Origin: Desulfofustis glycolicus DSM 9705 | Lineage (GTDB): Bacteria > Desulfobacterota > Desulfobulbia > Desulfobulbales > Desulfocapsaceae | Length of the DNA stretch: 64,000 nucleotides | Direction of reading: 5' to 3' | Assembly (NCBI RefSeq): GCF_900130015.1 | Contig: NZ_FQXS01000001.1 | Coordinates: 310,001-374,000 of the forward strand | Part shown: positions 52,353 to 61,690 of the stretch, piece by piece | How the letters are laid out: every line of letters begins with the position of its first letter | Position numbering within the stretch: the first letter of the stretch is position 1 | Position numbers and translations under genes: made by a program | The notes under the pieces: generated by a model | What the model was told of the DNA's origin: nothing | Databases searched by the model: none | The model's input: only the letters and a program-made list of their open reading frames with translations

Positions 52353-53402
52353 TTATTCGATATTAAGCGATTTTTTCGCACCTTCTATGTCTTTGAGCAA
52401 GACTTCCAACATCGCATCGGCACCTTCACCGCCGATCTGGGGATAGATCGGATAAACGTCTTTGGCCTGAGCCTTGAACGCCTTGATTGCTTCATCGTCG
52501 ATATAGTGGAACTTCAGCGACGGCTTGTCCGCTTTCATCTTCTCCATATCCGACGCATTACGCTCGGTGATCCACTGGCCGGCCGGGATAATCGCGTCAA
52601 TCCAGTAGCGGCGCATTTCGTCCTGCACCTCTTTGGGCAGACCATCGAAAAATTCCTGATTTACCGTCGGGATACCGATGAACGGCTCGCTCTTCAGTTG
52701 CGTCACATAGTCCTGAACTTCGTAGAACTTCATGCTGTAGATGGCAAAAAGCGGGTTGACCTGGGCGTCGATCAGCCCCATCTGCAAGCCGCTGTATACC
52801 TCACCATAATCCATCGGCGTCGGGCTGGCACCATACGCCTTGTAGCCCTCAACGAGCAGCTTCGAGGACATCAGACGCAGTTTGAGGCCTTTCATATCAT
52901 CAATGGTTTTGATTTCCTTGCTGGAGGTGATCCACTGCCAGCCCTCGAACATGATGGCCAGCGGCACAAGATCGTTGTTCCGGAAGGCATCTTCCAACAT
53001 CGGCAGGAATGTGCCGTTTCGCGCCGTCCAGTCAAGAACCTCAGGCACCTGCTCGGTGGGGAAGATATAATTCAAAGCCAGTACCTGGGCCTGAGGGACA
53101 AAGGAACTGATCCAGGCATGGTCGGAAAACACGAATTGAACTACACCCATCTGGGCCAACTCATTGATGTCCCCGAGCGCTCCGAGAGTACCGTACGGAT
53201 AGACTTCAATATTGATCTTGCCGTCGGACCAGGTCTTCATGTGTTCGGAAAAATTGTTGGCCCATACGGTCATGAAGTCCCCTTCAATCTCCTCGGATGC
53301 CAGTTTGGCAGAAATGGGCGGGCCGCTGTAATTGGCGGCAAAGGCAGTGGCACAACAAAAGAATGCCACGATTGTCAGTGAAGCTGTCAAAAACTTTTTC
53401 AT
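52353..53402 (-). CDS. dctP: TRAP transporter solute-binding protein (DctP family), second set
   Basis: The start MKKFLTASLTIVAFFCCATA follows AGGAGA. Signal cleavage is near AFAANYSG. The 349-residue protein has GLKLRLMSSKLLVEGYKAYG (ligand-binding Arg region) and MDYGEVYSGLQMGLIDAQVN, the DctP core. The set differs in sequence from the TRAP at 35984-38921. Neighbouring enzymes suggest an amino-acid-like or N-acyl solute as substrate. Confidence 0.9.
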   Translation of the reverse strand: MKKFLTASLTIVAFFCCATAFAANYSGPPISAKLASEEIEGDFMTVWANNFSEHMKTWSDGKINIEVYPYGTLGALGDINELAQMGVVQFVFSDHAWISSFVPQAQVLALNYIFPTEQVPEVLDWTARNGTFLPMLEDAFRNNDLVPLAIMFEGWQWITSSKEIKTIDDMKGLKLRLMSSKLLVEGYKAYGASPTPMDYGEVYSGLQMGLIDAQVNPLFAIYSMKFYEVQDYVTQLKSEPFIGIPTVNQEFFDGLPKEVQDEMRRYWIDAIIPAGQWITERNASDMEKMKADKPSLKFHYIDDEAIKAFKAQAKDVYPIYPQIGGEGADAMLEVLLKDIEGAKKSLNIE

Positions 53403-53503
53403 TGTTCTTCTCCTTTCCTTGAATGATCTGGGAAGTGGATCGAGGCTGACAAAGAAGTGTTTTTCGATCCAGAGCCTAGTATACCACATCACCTCCTTGA
53501 CTC

Positions 53504-54685
53504 TTATGTCGCCCTGTTAAAGAAGTTCAGCGCGCCCTGCACGTGCATGGCTACGCCCTGTATCAGCACATCTTCATCGATGTTAAAACGTGGGTTGTGG
53601 TGCGGATAATCGGTTTCTTTCTCCGGATTGCCCGCACCGAGAAACATGAAGACGCCGGGAACCCGAATACTGAATTCGGAAAAGTCCTCGCTGGCGATCG
53701 AGATGTTGTCGATAATGTAGCGCTCATCGGGAAACACCTGATAGGCCGCCTCCCGAGCCAGTGCGACCATGGTTGGATCGTTGATCAAGGGAATATTCTC
53801 ATGGGTGATTTCGATGTTCACCGTGCAGCGATGGGTGGTGCAGACCTGCTCGGCAATCCTGATGAACCGTTCGGTGGGCTGCTCGATGGAATCCGGGCCG
53901 CCGCGATAAAGGAACCTGATCGACCCCTCCAGTTCCACGTTATCGGCGATGATGTTGCTCTTGATGCCGCCGTTGATCCTGCCGAACATGATGGTCGTCG
54001 ACTTCAGGTTACTGATCTCCCGGGTCTGGATCATCTGTACGGTCTGGATCAGGTTGGCGGCGGCCAGGATCGGGTCTATCGCCTCCTGCGGCAAACCGGT
54101 GTGCCCCGACTTGCCTTTGATGGTCAGGGAGAAGACATCGAGCCCACCCATCACCGCTCCCGCGGTAATACCGATATAGCCGGAGGCGATCGGGGTCCAG
54201 GCATGGATAGCCATCGCCGCATCGACCGTCGGGTTTTCCAGGACCCCTGCCAGGATCATCGGCACGGCACCGGCGCTCTCTTCATTGGGCTGAAAAACGA
54301 ACTTGATCGTCCCCTTGATGGCCGCCCGCTGACCCACCAGTATCTTCGCAGCCACGAGCAACATGGCCAGATGCGCGTCGTGGCCGCAGGCATGCATCAC
54401 CCCGGGTTTGGTGGAAACGTAGTCTACCTCGTTTTCTTCCTGAATCGGCAGGGCGTCCATATCGGCCCGCAGCATCAAAACCGGACCGGGTTCTGCGCCC
54501 TCGAGAAGGGCCACGACGCCGGTTTCGACTACCCGCTGCGTCTCCAGCCCGAGCGCTTGCAGATAGGCCTCGACCACCGCCGCGGTCCGGTGTTCGGCAA
54601 ATCCCAGCTCCGGATACTGGTGAAAATCACGACGCAAGGCGATTACTTCATCGCGGCATTGTTCAATCTGTTCGTCAAGGTTCAT
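53504..54685 (-). CDS. M20 amidohydrolase (N-acyl-amino acid hydrolase type)
   Basis: The start MNLDEQIEQCRDEVIALRRD gives 393 residues, the family length. Zinc-site motifs are LRADMDALPIQEENEVDYVS and MHACGHDAHLAMLLVAA, then FQPNEESAGAVPMILAG (catalytic Glu), and HNPRFNIDEDVLIQGVAMHV. These hydrolyse N-acyl amino acids, indole-acetyl or hippuryl amides. The gene sits between TRAP genes and a racemase-like gene in the same direction. Confidence 0.88.
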   Translation of the reverse strand: MNLDEQIEQCRDEVIALRRDFHQYPELGFAEHRTAAVVEAYLQALGLETQRVVETGVVALLEGAEPGPVLMLRADMDALPIQEENEVDYVSTKPGVMHACGHDAHLAMLLVAAKILVGQRAAIKGTIKFVFQPNEESAGAVPMILAGVLENPTVDAAMAIHAWTPIASGYIGITAGAVMGGLDVFSLTIKGKSGHTGLPQEAIDPILAAANLIQTVQMIQTREISNLKSTTIMFGRINGGIKSNIIADNVELEGSIRFLYRGGPDSIEQPTERFIRIAEQVCTTHRCTVNIEITHENIPLINDPTMVALAREAAYQVFPDERYIIDNISIASEDFSEFSIRVPGVFMFLGAGNPEKETDYPHHNPRFNIDEDVLIQGVAMHVQGALNFFNRAT

Positions 54686-54722
54686 GGATTCTCTGGCAGC
54701 TGTAATGGGATTTCCTGTGCTC

Positions 54723-55454
54723 TCAGATAAAGCCGTGGTAGCTCTTTTTGACGACGGCGGAAAAAACATAATTGATCATCGAGATATAATCAAATACCGG
54801 CATCTGCAACGCCTCCTGCAGCGCAGCACCATACGGCGGCATCAGACTGCATTCCAAAAGGATCGCCCCAACATCTCGATTTCGTTTGACAACCCTGATG
54901 CCGGCCGCGACCACTTCCTGCCTGACCGCATCGACATCGATCTCGCCGCTCTCGGCCAGGGCGAAATGGTGAAATGCCGGCTGCTGCTCCAAACCCTCAA
55001 TGACCAGCCGACTCGGATCATCGACCCCGACCGCGGCCAGGAGCTGGTGATCCAATGCGGCTCCATTTGCCGCGAGGATACCAAGCGAGCGCTGCGCACC
55101 GATAATGGCCAGAATGAACGGGATCTGCAGCAGACTGGAGAGAAACACCGGCACACCGAGTTCGGTTGCCAGCCGCCGCTGGTGCAGGGCCATATAGCCG
55201 CAGTCTGCGGTGATCGCTCGCACGCCCTGTCGAACCAGTTCGGCTGCCGCATCCCTGAGCAGCGGGTAGATCGTCGGGTCCTGGCAAATCGCCCGGTCCA
55301 GCGAGAATCCCGCAACCCTGCTGAAACGCACCGGGAAATCGTAGGTGGTCGCGTTGGCCACATCCCCGGGAATAAAGGGAACAATCGTGTCGAGCAGCAG
55401 GATGCCGATGGCCTCACCGCTACTGGTCCGCCCACTCGTGGTTCGATAGATCAC
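54723..55454 (-). CDS. Asp/Glu racemase-like enzyme (EutA/maleate isomerase type)
   Basis: The 243-residue protein starts at GTG with GGGAGGGG upstream. Paired cysteines ITADCGYMALHQRR and AILLECSLMPPYGAAL occupy the two catalytic positions of the Asp/Glu racemase superfamily. In ectoine catabolic clusters a similar protein (EutA) sits beside the M24 hydrolase EutD/DoeA, as here. The substrate is unknown. Confidence 0.75.
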   Translation of the reverse strand: MIYRTTSGRTSSGEAIGILLLDTIVPFIPGDVANATTYDFPVRFSRVAGFSLDRAICQDPTIYPLLRDAAAELVRQGVRAITADCGYMALHQRRLATELGVPVFLSSLLQIPFILAIIGAQRSLGILAANGAALDHQLLAAVGVDDPSRLVIEGLEQQPAFHHFALAESGEIDVDAVRQEVVAAGIRVVKRNRDVGAILLECSLMPPYGAALQEALQMPVFDYISMINYVFSAVVKKSYHGFI

Positions 55455-55498
55455 CGACCCGGCCCCTCCCGCTTTCTGTGAAACTCCGCAGCTTTGTC

Positions 55499-56674
55499 TT
55501 ACCCCTTGACAAACAATTTTCGCGGCACGTCGGCAAAGGTTTCACAGCCTTTGTCGGTAACCCGGAACGACTCGCTGCACTCGAATCCGTAGGTGTCCAT
55601 CCACATGCCGAGAATCATATGAAAGGTCATGTTGGGCTGGAGAATCGTCTTATCCCCGGGCCGCAGACTGACCGTGTGCTCGCCCCAATCCGGCGGGTAG
55701 TTGAGCCCCATCGAGTAGCCGATGCGCGACTCCTTTTCCAGTCCCGCCTTGGCGATATGATTACGCCAGACCAACTCCACCTCTTCGGCCCGCAATCCGG
55801 GTCGAATTGCTGCCAGCGTCAGATTGAGCCCCTCCACGGTATGCTCAGCCAGTTCCACCAGCGGTGCCGGCGGCCGTTTTCCGAGATAGGCGGTCCGTGC
55901 GATCGGGCAGTGATAGCGATGCCGGCAGGCGGCCAGCTCCAGATTGACCATCTGCTCGCTCCGGTAGGGCTCGTCGGTCCAGGTCAGGTGGGGGGCCGAG
56001 GTCTTTTCCCCGGTCGGCATCATCGGAACAATGGCCGGATAGTCACCACCATATTCGGGAGTCCCGGACATCTGGGCCCGGTAGACGTCGGCCACCACAT
56101 CACATTCCCGAACCCCGGGTTCGAGACGTTCGATGGCGGTCGTCATTACCCGGTTGGCAATCTGCCCGGCCTGGCGCATCAGCTCGATTTCCGCTTCGGA
56201 CTTGATCAGGCGAATCCAGTTGACCAGCAGGTCGGCGGTAACAAACCGGGCATCGGGCAGACTGTTTTGCAGTTCGGCAAAAGAGCGAGCGGTAAAATAA
56301 TAGGCGTCCATCTCCACACCGATGCTCCTGGCGCCCCAGCCCCGCTCGCGGATCACGTCGCCGACGAAATTCAGCGGGTGGCAGTGCGGCGAATGAACAT
56401 AGCGATCAGGGTAGCCGATAACCCGCTCTTCGGGCAGGAAGGTTGTATGCCGGGCGCCGGCCGCATCCATGCCGCGGCCGATCCACAGCGGTGTTGCCTC
56501 GTCTATGGCCAACACCAGGCATTGCGGTGTATAGAACGACCAGCCGTCATAGCCGGTAAGGTAGTTCATATTGGCCGGGTCGGAAACCACCAGCACCTCG
56601 ATGGCGGCTTCCGACATGCGCTCTCTCGCCAGGTCGATGCGCTGGCGATATTCAATTTCCTTGAACAGTGTCAC
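55499..56674 (-). CDS. M24-family hydrolase, ectoine hydrolase (DoeA/EutD)-like
   Basis: The start is taken as GTG 56674 (MTLFKEIEYRQRIDLAR) after GGGAGG; an ATG 15 bp upstream is an alternative. The 391-residue protein has the creatinase/prolidase N-domain with ANMNYLTGYDGWSFYTPQCL, a motif close to DoeA, and a pita-bread C-domain. Residues at the usual metal sites seem replaced (for example VNLELAACRHRYHCPIAR), as in metal-independent creatinase and DoeA. DoeA opens ectoine to N-acetyl-diaminobutyrate. Other pathway genes doeB, doeC and doeD are not visible, so the substrate may differ. Confidence 0.7.
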   Translation of the reverse strand: MTLFKEIEYRQRIDLARERMSEAAIEVLVVSDPANMNYLTGYDGWSFYTPQCLVLAIDEATPLWIGRGMDAAGARHTTFLPEERVIGYPDRYVHSPHCHPLNFVGDVIRERGWGARSIGVEMDAYYFTARSFAELQNSLPDARFVTADLLVNWIRLIKSEAEIELMRQAGQIANRVMTTAIERLEPGVRECDVVADVYRAQMSGTPEYGGDYPAIVPMMPTGEKTSAPHLTWTDEPYRSEQMVNLELAACRHRYHCPIARTAYLGKRPPAPLVELAEHTVEGLNLTLAAIRPGLRAEEVELVWRNHIAKAGLEKESRIGYSMGLNYPPDWGEHTVSLRPGDKTILQPNMTFHMILGMWMDTYGFECSESFRVTDKGCETFADVPRKLFVKG

Positions 56675-56698
56675 CGCAAGGCCTCCCACCCGATTATT

Positions 56699-57937
56699 TT
56701 AGACCCAGCCCCTCAGCTGCATCGCTTTTTCGAGCATTTTCAGGGCATGGATCCAGGCCCCGAGCCGCAGGGTGGTGCCGCCCGCCTCTTCGGCACGCTC
56801 CGCGGCACTGCGATAGGCCGCCAGAATCCGCTTTTCCAGCTGACGATTCACCGTCTCCAAGTCCCAGTACTGATCGGACAATCCCTGGGTCCGCTCGAAA
56901 TGACAGACAGTCGCGCCGCCGCTGTTGGCCACCACATCCGGCACGATAACCACGCCCTTGTCATGGAGAATCGCGTCGGCCTCGGTGGTCACCGGTCCGT
57001 TGGCTCCCTCGACGATGAGGCGAGCCGTGACGTTTGGTGCATTGCCCCGGTGAATGACGCTCTGCACCGCCGCCGGCACCAGGATATCGCAGTCAAGACC
57101 AAACAGATTCTCATTGGCGACCGGCTCGGTTCCGGGAAAATCGGCCACGCTGCCGGTTCGAGCGACATGCTGCTTCAGGGCCTCGATATCGAGACCTGCA
57201 GTCTGGTAAACGCCGCCGTAGACGTCGCTGACGGCAACGATGCGGCAGCCGGTCCCGGCAAGCAATTCGGCCAGGGCCGAGCCGACCTGACCGAACCCCT
57301 GGACGACGGCCCGGGCGCCGCTTACGTCAAGCCCCATATCCTGAGCCGCGGCCATCAGGGTGAGGAAAACACCCCGTCCGGTCGCCTCCTCTCCACCCAA
57401 AGAACCGCCGAGAATAGCCGGTTTGTCATTGAGGGCCGCCGGGCAATGCTGCCCGGTGATCTGTTCATACTCGTCCAGCATCCAGGCCATGGCCTGTTCG
57501 CCGGTACCGATATCGGCCCCCGGCACGTCGCCCCACGGCCCTTTCGGTTGCAGATTCCTGATGAACGCCCGGACCAGCTGCTCCATATCCCGCGAACTGA
57601 GCTTAGCCGGATCGGCCTTGATACCGCCTTTGGCACCGCCAGCCGGAATCGCCGCCGCACAATGCTTGACGGTCATGAACAGGCCCAAGGCCTTGATCTC
57701 GTCAAGTGAGAGATCGGGACGGATCCTAGTGCCGTTGCGAAACGGCCCGAGCGCATCACAATAGTGCACGCGGTACGCCGGGAAAACCTGGAAACTCCCG
57801 TCTTCGAGCTTGAGCGGAATGCGGAACTGTTGAATCCGCTTCGGTTCCTGGAGAATCTCGAGCACCCGGGGATTGATGTCTCCCAGTTGCCCGGCGCGGT
57901 TGAGTGTCTGTATCGCGACTTGAAATACGTTATCCAT
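56699..57937 (-). CDS. Glu/Leu/Phe/Val dehydrogenase
   Basis: The start MDNVFQVAIQTLNRAGQLGD gives 412 residues. PAGGAKGGIKADP carries the catalytic Lys, and ARAVVQGFGQVGSALAELLA is the NAD(P)-binding loop; GDVPGADIGTGEQAMAW is typical of the GDH family. It reversibly deaminates glutamate or a branched amino acid. In this cluster it would release ammonia from the amino acid produced upstream or provide 2-oxoisovalerate for the PanB-like neighbour. Confidence 0.85.
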   Translation of the reverse strand: MDNVFQVAIQTLNRAGQLGDINPRVLEILQEPKRIQQFRIPLKLEDGSFQVFPAYRVHYCDALGPFRNGTRIRPDLSLDEIKALGLFMTVKHCAAAIPAGGAKGGIKADPAKLSSRDMEQLVRAFIRNLQPKGPWGDVPGADIGTGEQAMAWMLDEYEQITGQHCPAALNDKPAILGGSLGGEEATGRGVFLTLMAAAQDMGLDVSGARAVVQGFGQVGSALAELLAGTGCRIVAVSDVYGGVYQTAGLDIEALKQHVARTGSVADFPGTEPVANENLFGLDCDILVPAAVQSVIHRGNAPNVTARLIVEGANGPVTTEADAILHDKGVVIVPDVVANSGGATVCHFERTQGLSDQYWDLETVNRQLEKRILAAYRSAAERAEEAGGTTLRLGAWIHALKMLEKAMQLRGWV

Positions 57938-58003
57938 GGCACAACTCCATCTCACGGTAAAAAAACTAACGGCCCCGAGGGTACCGTCAACACGTCATGA
58001 ACC

Positions 58004-58948
58004 TTAAACCGGCAGGACGAGATCAGCCGCCCCTCTCGGCGACGTTTTCAGATCAGGGGCGTGCCGGGCCATAATCTCCTGGATGACGGCTGCCATCTTC
58101 ACTTTCTGCCTGATCAGATTGTCGTGAAACTCCTCGGTAACCCACGGCTTGTAAATGTCTCCCTCCGAGGTCCCCGGCTCAATCTTGAAGTAGACCGGCG
58201 AGGCCACCCGGGCAATCTCCGGCGTCTCGTAGACCCGGTACATGCCGCCGAACTCATCGACGATAATGATGTAGACATCGAGCGGTATATCGACGGCGCT
58301 TCGGATGCTGGAGAGGATCGGTAAAGATACGTCGGCAATCGGGTTCATCGAATTGACGCCCATCTGCTCGATCACCTTGGCCCCCGCAGCACTGCAATAG
58401 CCGCCAAATACCGAAAACTTGAAAATGGTTTCGGCGGGGATCAAACCTTCCTTCCGCATCTTGTTGAGCAGGAACAGCACTCCTTCATCGTAGACCAGGA
58501 ACCCACGAAAACCCGCCTCGATATTGCGCATGATATCGGCGATATGATAGGAGATATTGTCCGACCCGCGCAGGCGAAAGCCCTGCATGGCGCCTTCCTT
58601 GTTGGACATTTCCTTGGAGCCGGTATCCCAGGCCTTCCGGTGGCCGACGGTCATCACGACTTCGATTTGCTCGTCGCGGGCCATCTGGGCCATCGCCCGC
58701 AACTCTTCCATATCGCAATAGGTGGAACCGCCCACGGTAGCAATGGCGCGGTGGACGACGACATCGCGTTTCCGGGCCTCGGCGATCATCGCCTCCATGG
58801 TCGAGGCGCGCTCAACGCCGGCAATCTCGATTCGCCACCGGGCGCCATCGGCAAATCCTTTGGCCGAGGTGGCGAGTTCGTAACCGTCGCGCCCCGGAAT
58901 CCCCTGCTTTTCCATAAAATCTCGAATCGTGCTCAGTATCTCAGACAT
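58004..58948 (-). CDS. Unknown enzyme, possible TIM-barrel (314 aa)
   Basis: The start MSEILSTIRDFMEKQGIPGR follows AAGGAG. The protein has alternating strand/helix pattern (RWRIEIAGVERASTMEAMIA, QIEVVMTVGHRKAWDTGSKE, SAVDIPLDVYIIIVDEFGGM) compatible with a TIM barrel, perhaps related to U32-type proteins, but the assignment is weak. Conserved-looking charged residues in RDVVVHRAIATVGGSTYCDM may form an active site. It lies between the dehydrogenase and PanB-like genes and so probably acts in the same pathway. Confidence 0.5.
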   Translation of the reverse strand: MSEILSTIRDFMEKQGIPGRDGYELATSAKGFADGARWRIEIAGVERASTMEAMIAEARKRDVVVHRAIATVGGSTYCDMEELRAMAQMARDEQIEVVMTVGHRKAWDTGSKEMSNKEGAMQGFRLRGSDNISYHIADIMRNIEAGFRGFLVYDEGVLFLLNKMRKEGLIPAETIFKFSVFGGYCSAAGAKVIEQMGVNSMNPIADVSLPILSSIRSAVDIPLDVYIIIVDEFGGMYRVYETPEIARVASPVYFKIEPGTSEGDIYKPWVTEEFHDNLIRQKVKMAAVIQEIMARHAPDLKTSPRGAADLVLPV

Positions 58949-59035
58949 GATGTTCTCCTTGTAATCACAATAAAATAATCGTCCAGCCAAGCGGATTTCT
59001 CTCTCGCGGCGACCGACTTCGCGAGGCCGACAGTG

Positions 59036-59887
59036 CTATTTCTGCAGCAGTTCGTGCAGCTTGGCCAATTCTCCATCAACCATTTTGTAGGTGTGCTCAT
59101 CGGCCGGAAAGGCTTTGCTCCGGGCATCGGCAACGTATTGTTTGAAGGCCTCGACGGTCTTGCCGCCAAGGTTCTCGTATTTTTTGACAAATTTCGGGGT
59201 AAAGGCTTGGAAGATGCCGAGCACGTCGCTGCAGATCATCAACTGGCCATCGGCATCGACCCCGGCGCCGATACTGTAGACCGGAATGGTCAAGCGATCG
59301 CGCATGATCTTGCAGACCTCGGGCGGAACCGCCTCGACCAGCAGCGCAAAGGCTCCCGCCTCCTCGATCGCCAGTGCATCCTCGATCAACTCCTTGGCGG
59401 CAGCGGCATGACGCCCCTGCGCCTTGAAGCCGCCCTGCTGACCGGAGCTCTGCGGCGTCAGGCCGATGTGCCCCATTACCAACATACCGCCGTCGGCAAT
59501 CGCCCGAATTTGCGGACAGACCCGTTTACCGCCCTCGAGTTTGATGGCATCGACTGCCGCCTCCTTGTGAAAACGCCCGGCATTACGGACCGCTTCCTCG
59601 ACGCTCACCTGATAGGAAAGAAACGGCATGTCGCCGATGATAAACGTGTTCGGGGCCCCCCGGCGCACCCCTTCGCAATGATAGATGCACTGGTCCATGG
59701 TCACCGGTACGGTACCGCTGTAACCGTAGATGCACATGCCGAGAGAATCGCCGACCAGGATCATGTCCATGCCGGCTTCTTCGGCAAAAGATGCTGTCCA
59801 GTAATCATAGGCCGTGATCCAGACTGCCGACTGACCGTCCGCCTTCATTTTATCCAACTGGATACGGGTCAATTTCTGTTTACCCAT
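59036..59887 (-). CDS. PanB-like 3-methyl-2-oxobutanoate hydroxymethyltransferase
   Basis: The 283-residue protein has the full set of PanB motifs: ITAYDYWTASFAEEAGMDMI, VGDSLGMCIYGYSGTVPVTM, KLEGG, MGHIGLTPQS and LLVEAVPPEVCKIM. PanB makes ketopantoate from 2-oxoisovalerate and methylene-THF. panC and panD are absent, and the gene sits in a catabolic operon under an IclR regulator, so it is probably a paralogue running another aldol-type reaction or the reverse one. Confidence 0.85.
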   Translation of the reverse strand: MGKQKLTRIQLDKMKADGQSAVWITAYDYWTASFAEEAGMDMILVGDSLGMCIYGYSGTVPVTMDQCIYHCEGVRRGAPNTFIIGDMPFLSYQVSVEEAVRNAGRFHKEAAVDAIKLEGGKRVCPQIRAIADGGMLVMGHIGLTPQSSGQQGGFKAQGRHAAAAKELIEDALAIEEAGAFALLVEAVPPEVCKIMRDRLTIPVYSIGAGVDADGQLMICSDVLGIFQAFTPKFVKKYENLGGKTVEAFKQYVADARSKAFPADEHTYKMVDGELAKLHELLQK

Positions 59888-59929
59888 CGTCTTCTCCTTT
59901 TGTTGTAGAAACGTAATCCCAGGTGCGCA

Positions 59930-60715
59930 TCAACTCAGCCGTCGCTCCGGCGTCCCGATCTGCCGGGACAGGCGATGGCACACTGACAGCAACTGCTCCT
60001 TGATTTCCTGCATCTTCTGATCGGTCATGCGATGTTTCGGACCGGAAACGCTCAGCGCGTAGACCGGGCGACCGGTGTGATCGAAAACCGGGGCCGCGAC
60101 ACACCTGAGCCCCAGACTCAACTCCTCGTCATCAACGGCATAGCCGCGCTGGCGTGTTTTCTCTATCTCTGCTGCCAACTGCTCCGGAGAGGTGATGGTA
60201 TGCTCGGTAAAGGGAACGAAGGTAACCGTCTGCAAGTAATCCTCACGTTCCCCGTCCGGCAAGAAAGAGAGGATCGCTTTGCCGAGGCCGGTGCAATAGG
60301 CGGGCGCGTGCGCGCCGATGCCAAGATCCATGCGCAGGATTTCGGTACTGTTGATTTTATCCAAGTGAATAACGGCGCCGCGCTCCCACTGTCCGAGATT
60401 GACCGTTTCCCGGAAGGCGAACGCCAATTCCTGCATGCAGGTGCGGGCATCGCTGCGAATCTCGAAACGATCGAGCTTCCTCATGCCCAGTTCGAGCATT
60501 TTGAATGACAGGGTGATCCGCCCAGTGCTCGTTTTTTCCACGTAGCCGAGATCGCGCAGCGTGCTGATAAAGCGGTGACTGCCGGCCCGGTTGGTGCCAA
60601 GCTGGGCGGCCACCTGGGAAACAGACAGATCTCCCTGTTCGGCCAGTACCTCTAGAATCCGTAACCCCTTGGCCAGGGAGGAAACAAAATAGTATTTCTC
60701 GTTGTCCGACGACAT
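59930..60715 (-). CDS. IclR-family transcriptional regulator
   Basis: The start is placed at MSSDNEKYYFVSSLAKGLRI (261 residues); an ATG 18 bp upstream is possible. The winged helix at about 20-75 has LSVSQVAAQLGTNRAGSHRF, and the effector domain has VIHLDKINSTEILRMDLGIG, AYCTGLGKAILSFLPDGE and YAVDDEELSLGLRCVAAPVF. It heads the catabolic cluster and probably controls it. Confidence 0.9.
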   Translation of the reverse strand: MSSDNEKYYFVSSLAKGLRILEVLAEQGDLSVSQVAAQLGTNRAGSHRFISTLRDLGYVEKTSTGRITLSFKMLELGMRKLDRFEIRSDARTCMQELAFAFRETVNLGQWERGAVIHLDKINSTEILRMDLGIGAHAPAYCTGLGKAILSFLPDGEREDYLQTVTFVPFTEHTITSPEQLAAEIEKTRQRGYAVDDEELSLGLRCVAAPVFDHTGRPVYALSVSGPKHRMTDQKMQEIKEQLLSVCHRLSRQIGTPERRLS

Positions 60716-60807
60716 CGCACTCCGTTTGGGCATGCTGGCCGACTCGACTCCAGATTAAGCCCAGCCCGTTTCCATATCCACAGGGCGAGCAGGGGAAGGT
60801 CGGCTAT

Positions 60808-60847
60808 ATGTCATGGTATGCGTGACATTGTCTCTCTATATGAGACA
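60808..60847. promoter_or_regulatory. Candidate IclR operators
   Basis: Two inverted repeats adjoin: atgtca/tgacat at 60808-60828 with a 9-nt spacer, and tgtctc/gagaca at 60829-60847 with a 7-nt spacer. They lie about 95-130 bp upstream of the regulator, where autoregulation would act. Confidence 0.45.
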
Positions 60848-61225
60848 TATGGTATGATATGGTACTAGGCCGCGGATGTCAAGACATTTACACCACCGCG
60901 TACTCCTGAAAGATTTTTTCTATTTTTTCAGCATATTAAATCCTTGTAAAGGCGGCAACCAGTACGTTCGTCGATCAAAACACTCTTTCACTTCCGTGAA
61001 CTTGGGACCACCCGAAACCAACGCACTGTCAACGACAAGCGACTATTCTTGGTGGAGCGTCGGCAGGAAGTGAACTGGGACAAGTTGCGCTCGGTTAGAA
61101 CTGTAAACCATCAGCACCAGGGCTCGGTTGTATGAAAAGCAGTCTAGGCCCGTCGTTCTGCCGGAAGCCGCAGCGAGAAGTCCTGTCGGGATGGAGATAG
61201 GCGTCAAAAGAACACCTTCCGGCGG
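60848..61225. other. Gap between iclR upstream region and the PGPGW gene
   Basis: No convincing gene, RNA or terminator is seen. The short open frames lack ribosome-binding sites. Confidence 0.35.
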
Positions 61226-61690
61226 TCAGGGACGGATCACATCGGCCCGGTCGGCCGCCTCGTCTTCGCCGGATAGGACAAGGGGAGACCGACCGTATCG
61301 CCGACGAATACGATTGATCAGAGACAGGGTGGGGCCGCGGGACACCAGCCACCGTTCAAAGGCAAACTTACCCGGGAAATTCATCACCAGAACACCGATG
61401 ATCATGGTCAGCAGACCCTGGCCGGGCAGCACCAGCATGGCCAGACCCGCCAGGACCAGCAGGGCGCCAATGGTATTTTTGACGATCAGCAGGCCTAGCC
61501 AGACTACCGGCGACCGCAGAGCCAGCTGTCGCTGCTCCGGCCGTTTGCGCCCGACGAAATAATCGGCCGGAATGCGGACCACTACCCAGGGGACCACGGC
61601 CAGCGTCACGCCGAAACTGACCAGGGAAATGGCGGCCAGCCAGAACGATATCGTCTCATGGGCCTGGAGCCACTGGATCATCGTCATCAT
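61226..61690 (-). CDS. PGPGW-type membrane protein
   Basis: The 154-residue protein has helices at about 15-40, 62-82 and 83-105. LAMLVLPGQGLLTMIIGVLV is the family motif with Gln and Leu in place of Pro and Trp. A cytoplasmic basic segment (LINRIRRRYGRSPLV) follows. The function is unknown. Confidence 0.7.
   Translation of the reverse strand: MMTMIQWLQAHETISFWLAAISLVSFGVTLAVVPWVVVRIPADYFVGRKRPEQRQLALRSPVVWLGLLIVKNTIGALLVLAGLAMLVLPGQGLLTMIIGVLVMNFPGKFAFERWLVSRGPTLSLINRIRRRYGRSPLVLSGEDEAADRADVIRP

Noticed and set aside
53543..54730. A 395-codon plus-strand frame
   Set aside because: It mirrors the M20 amidohydrolase gene and lacks any recognisable domain.
55478..57709. A 743-codon open frame on the plus strand
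   Set aside because: It runs antisense to the M24 hydrolase and dehydrogenase genes, which have clear motifs. High GC makes long antisense frames likely, and the product has no protein-like pattern.
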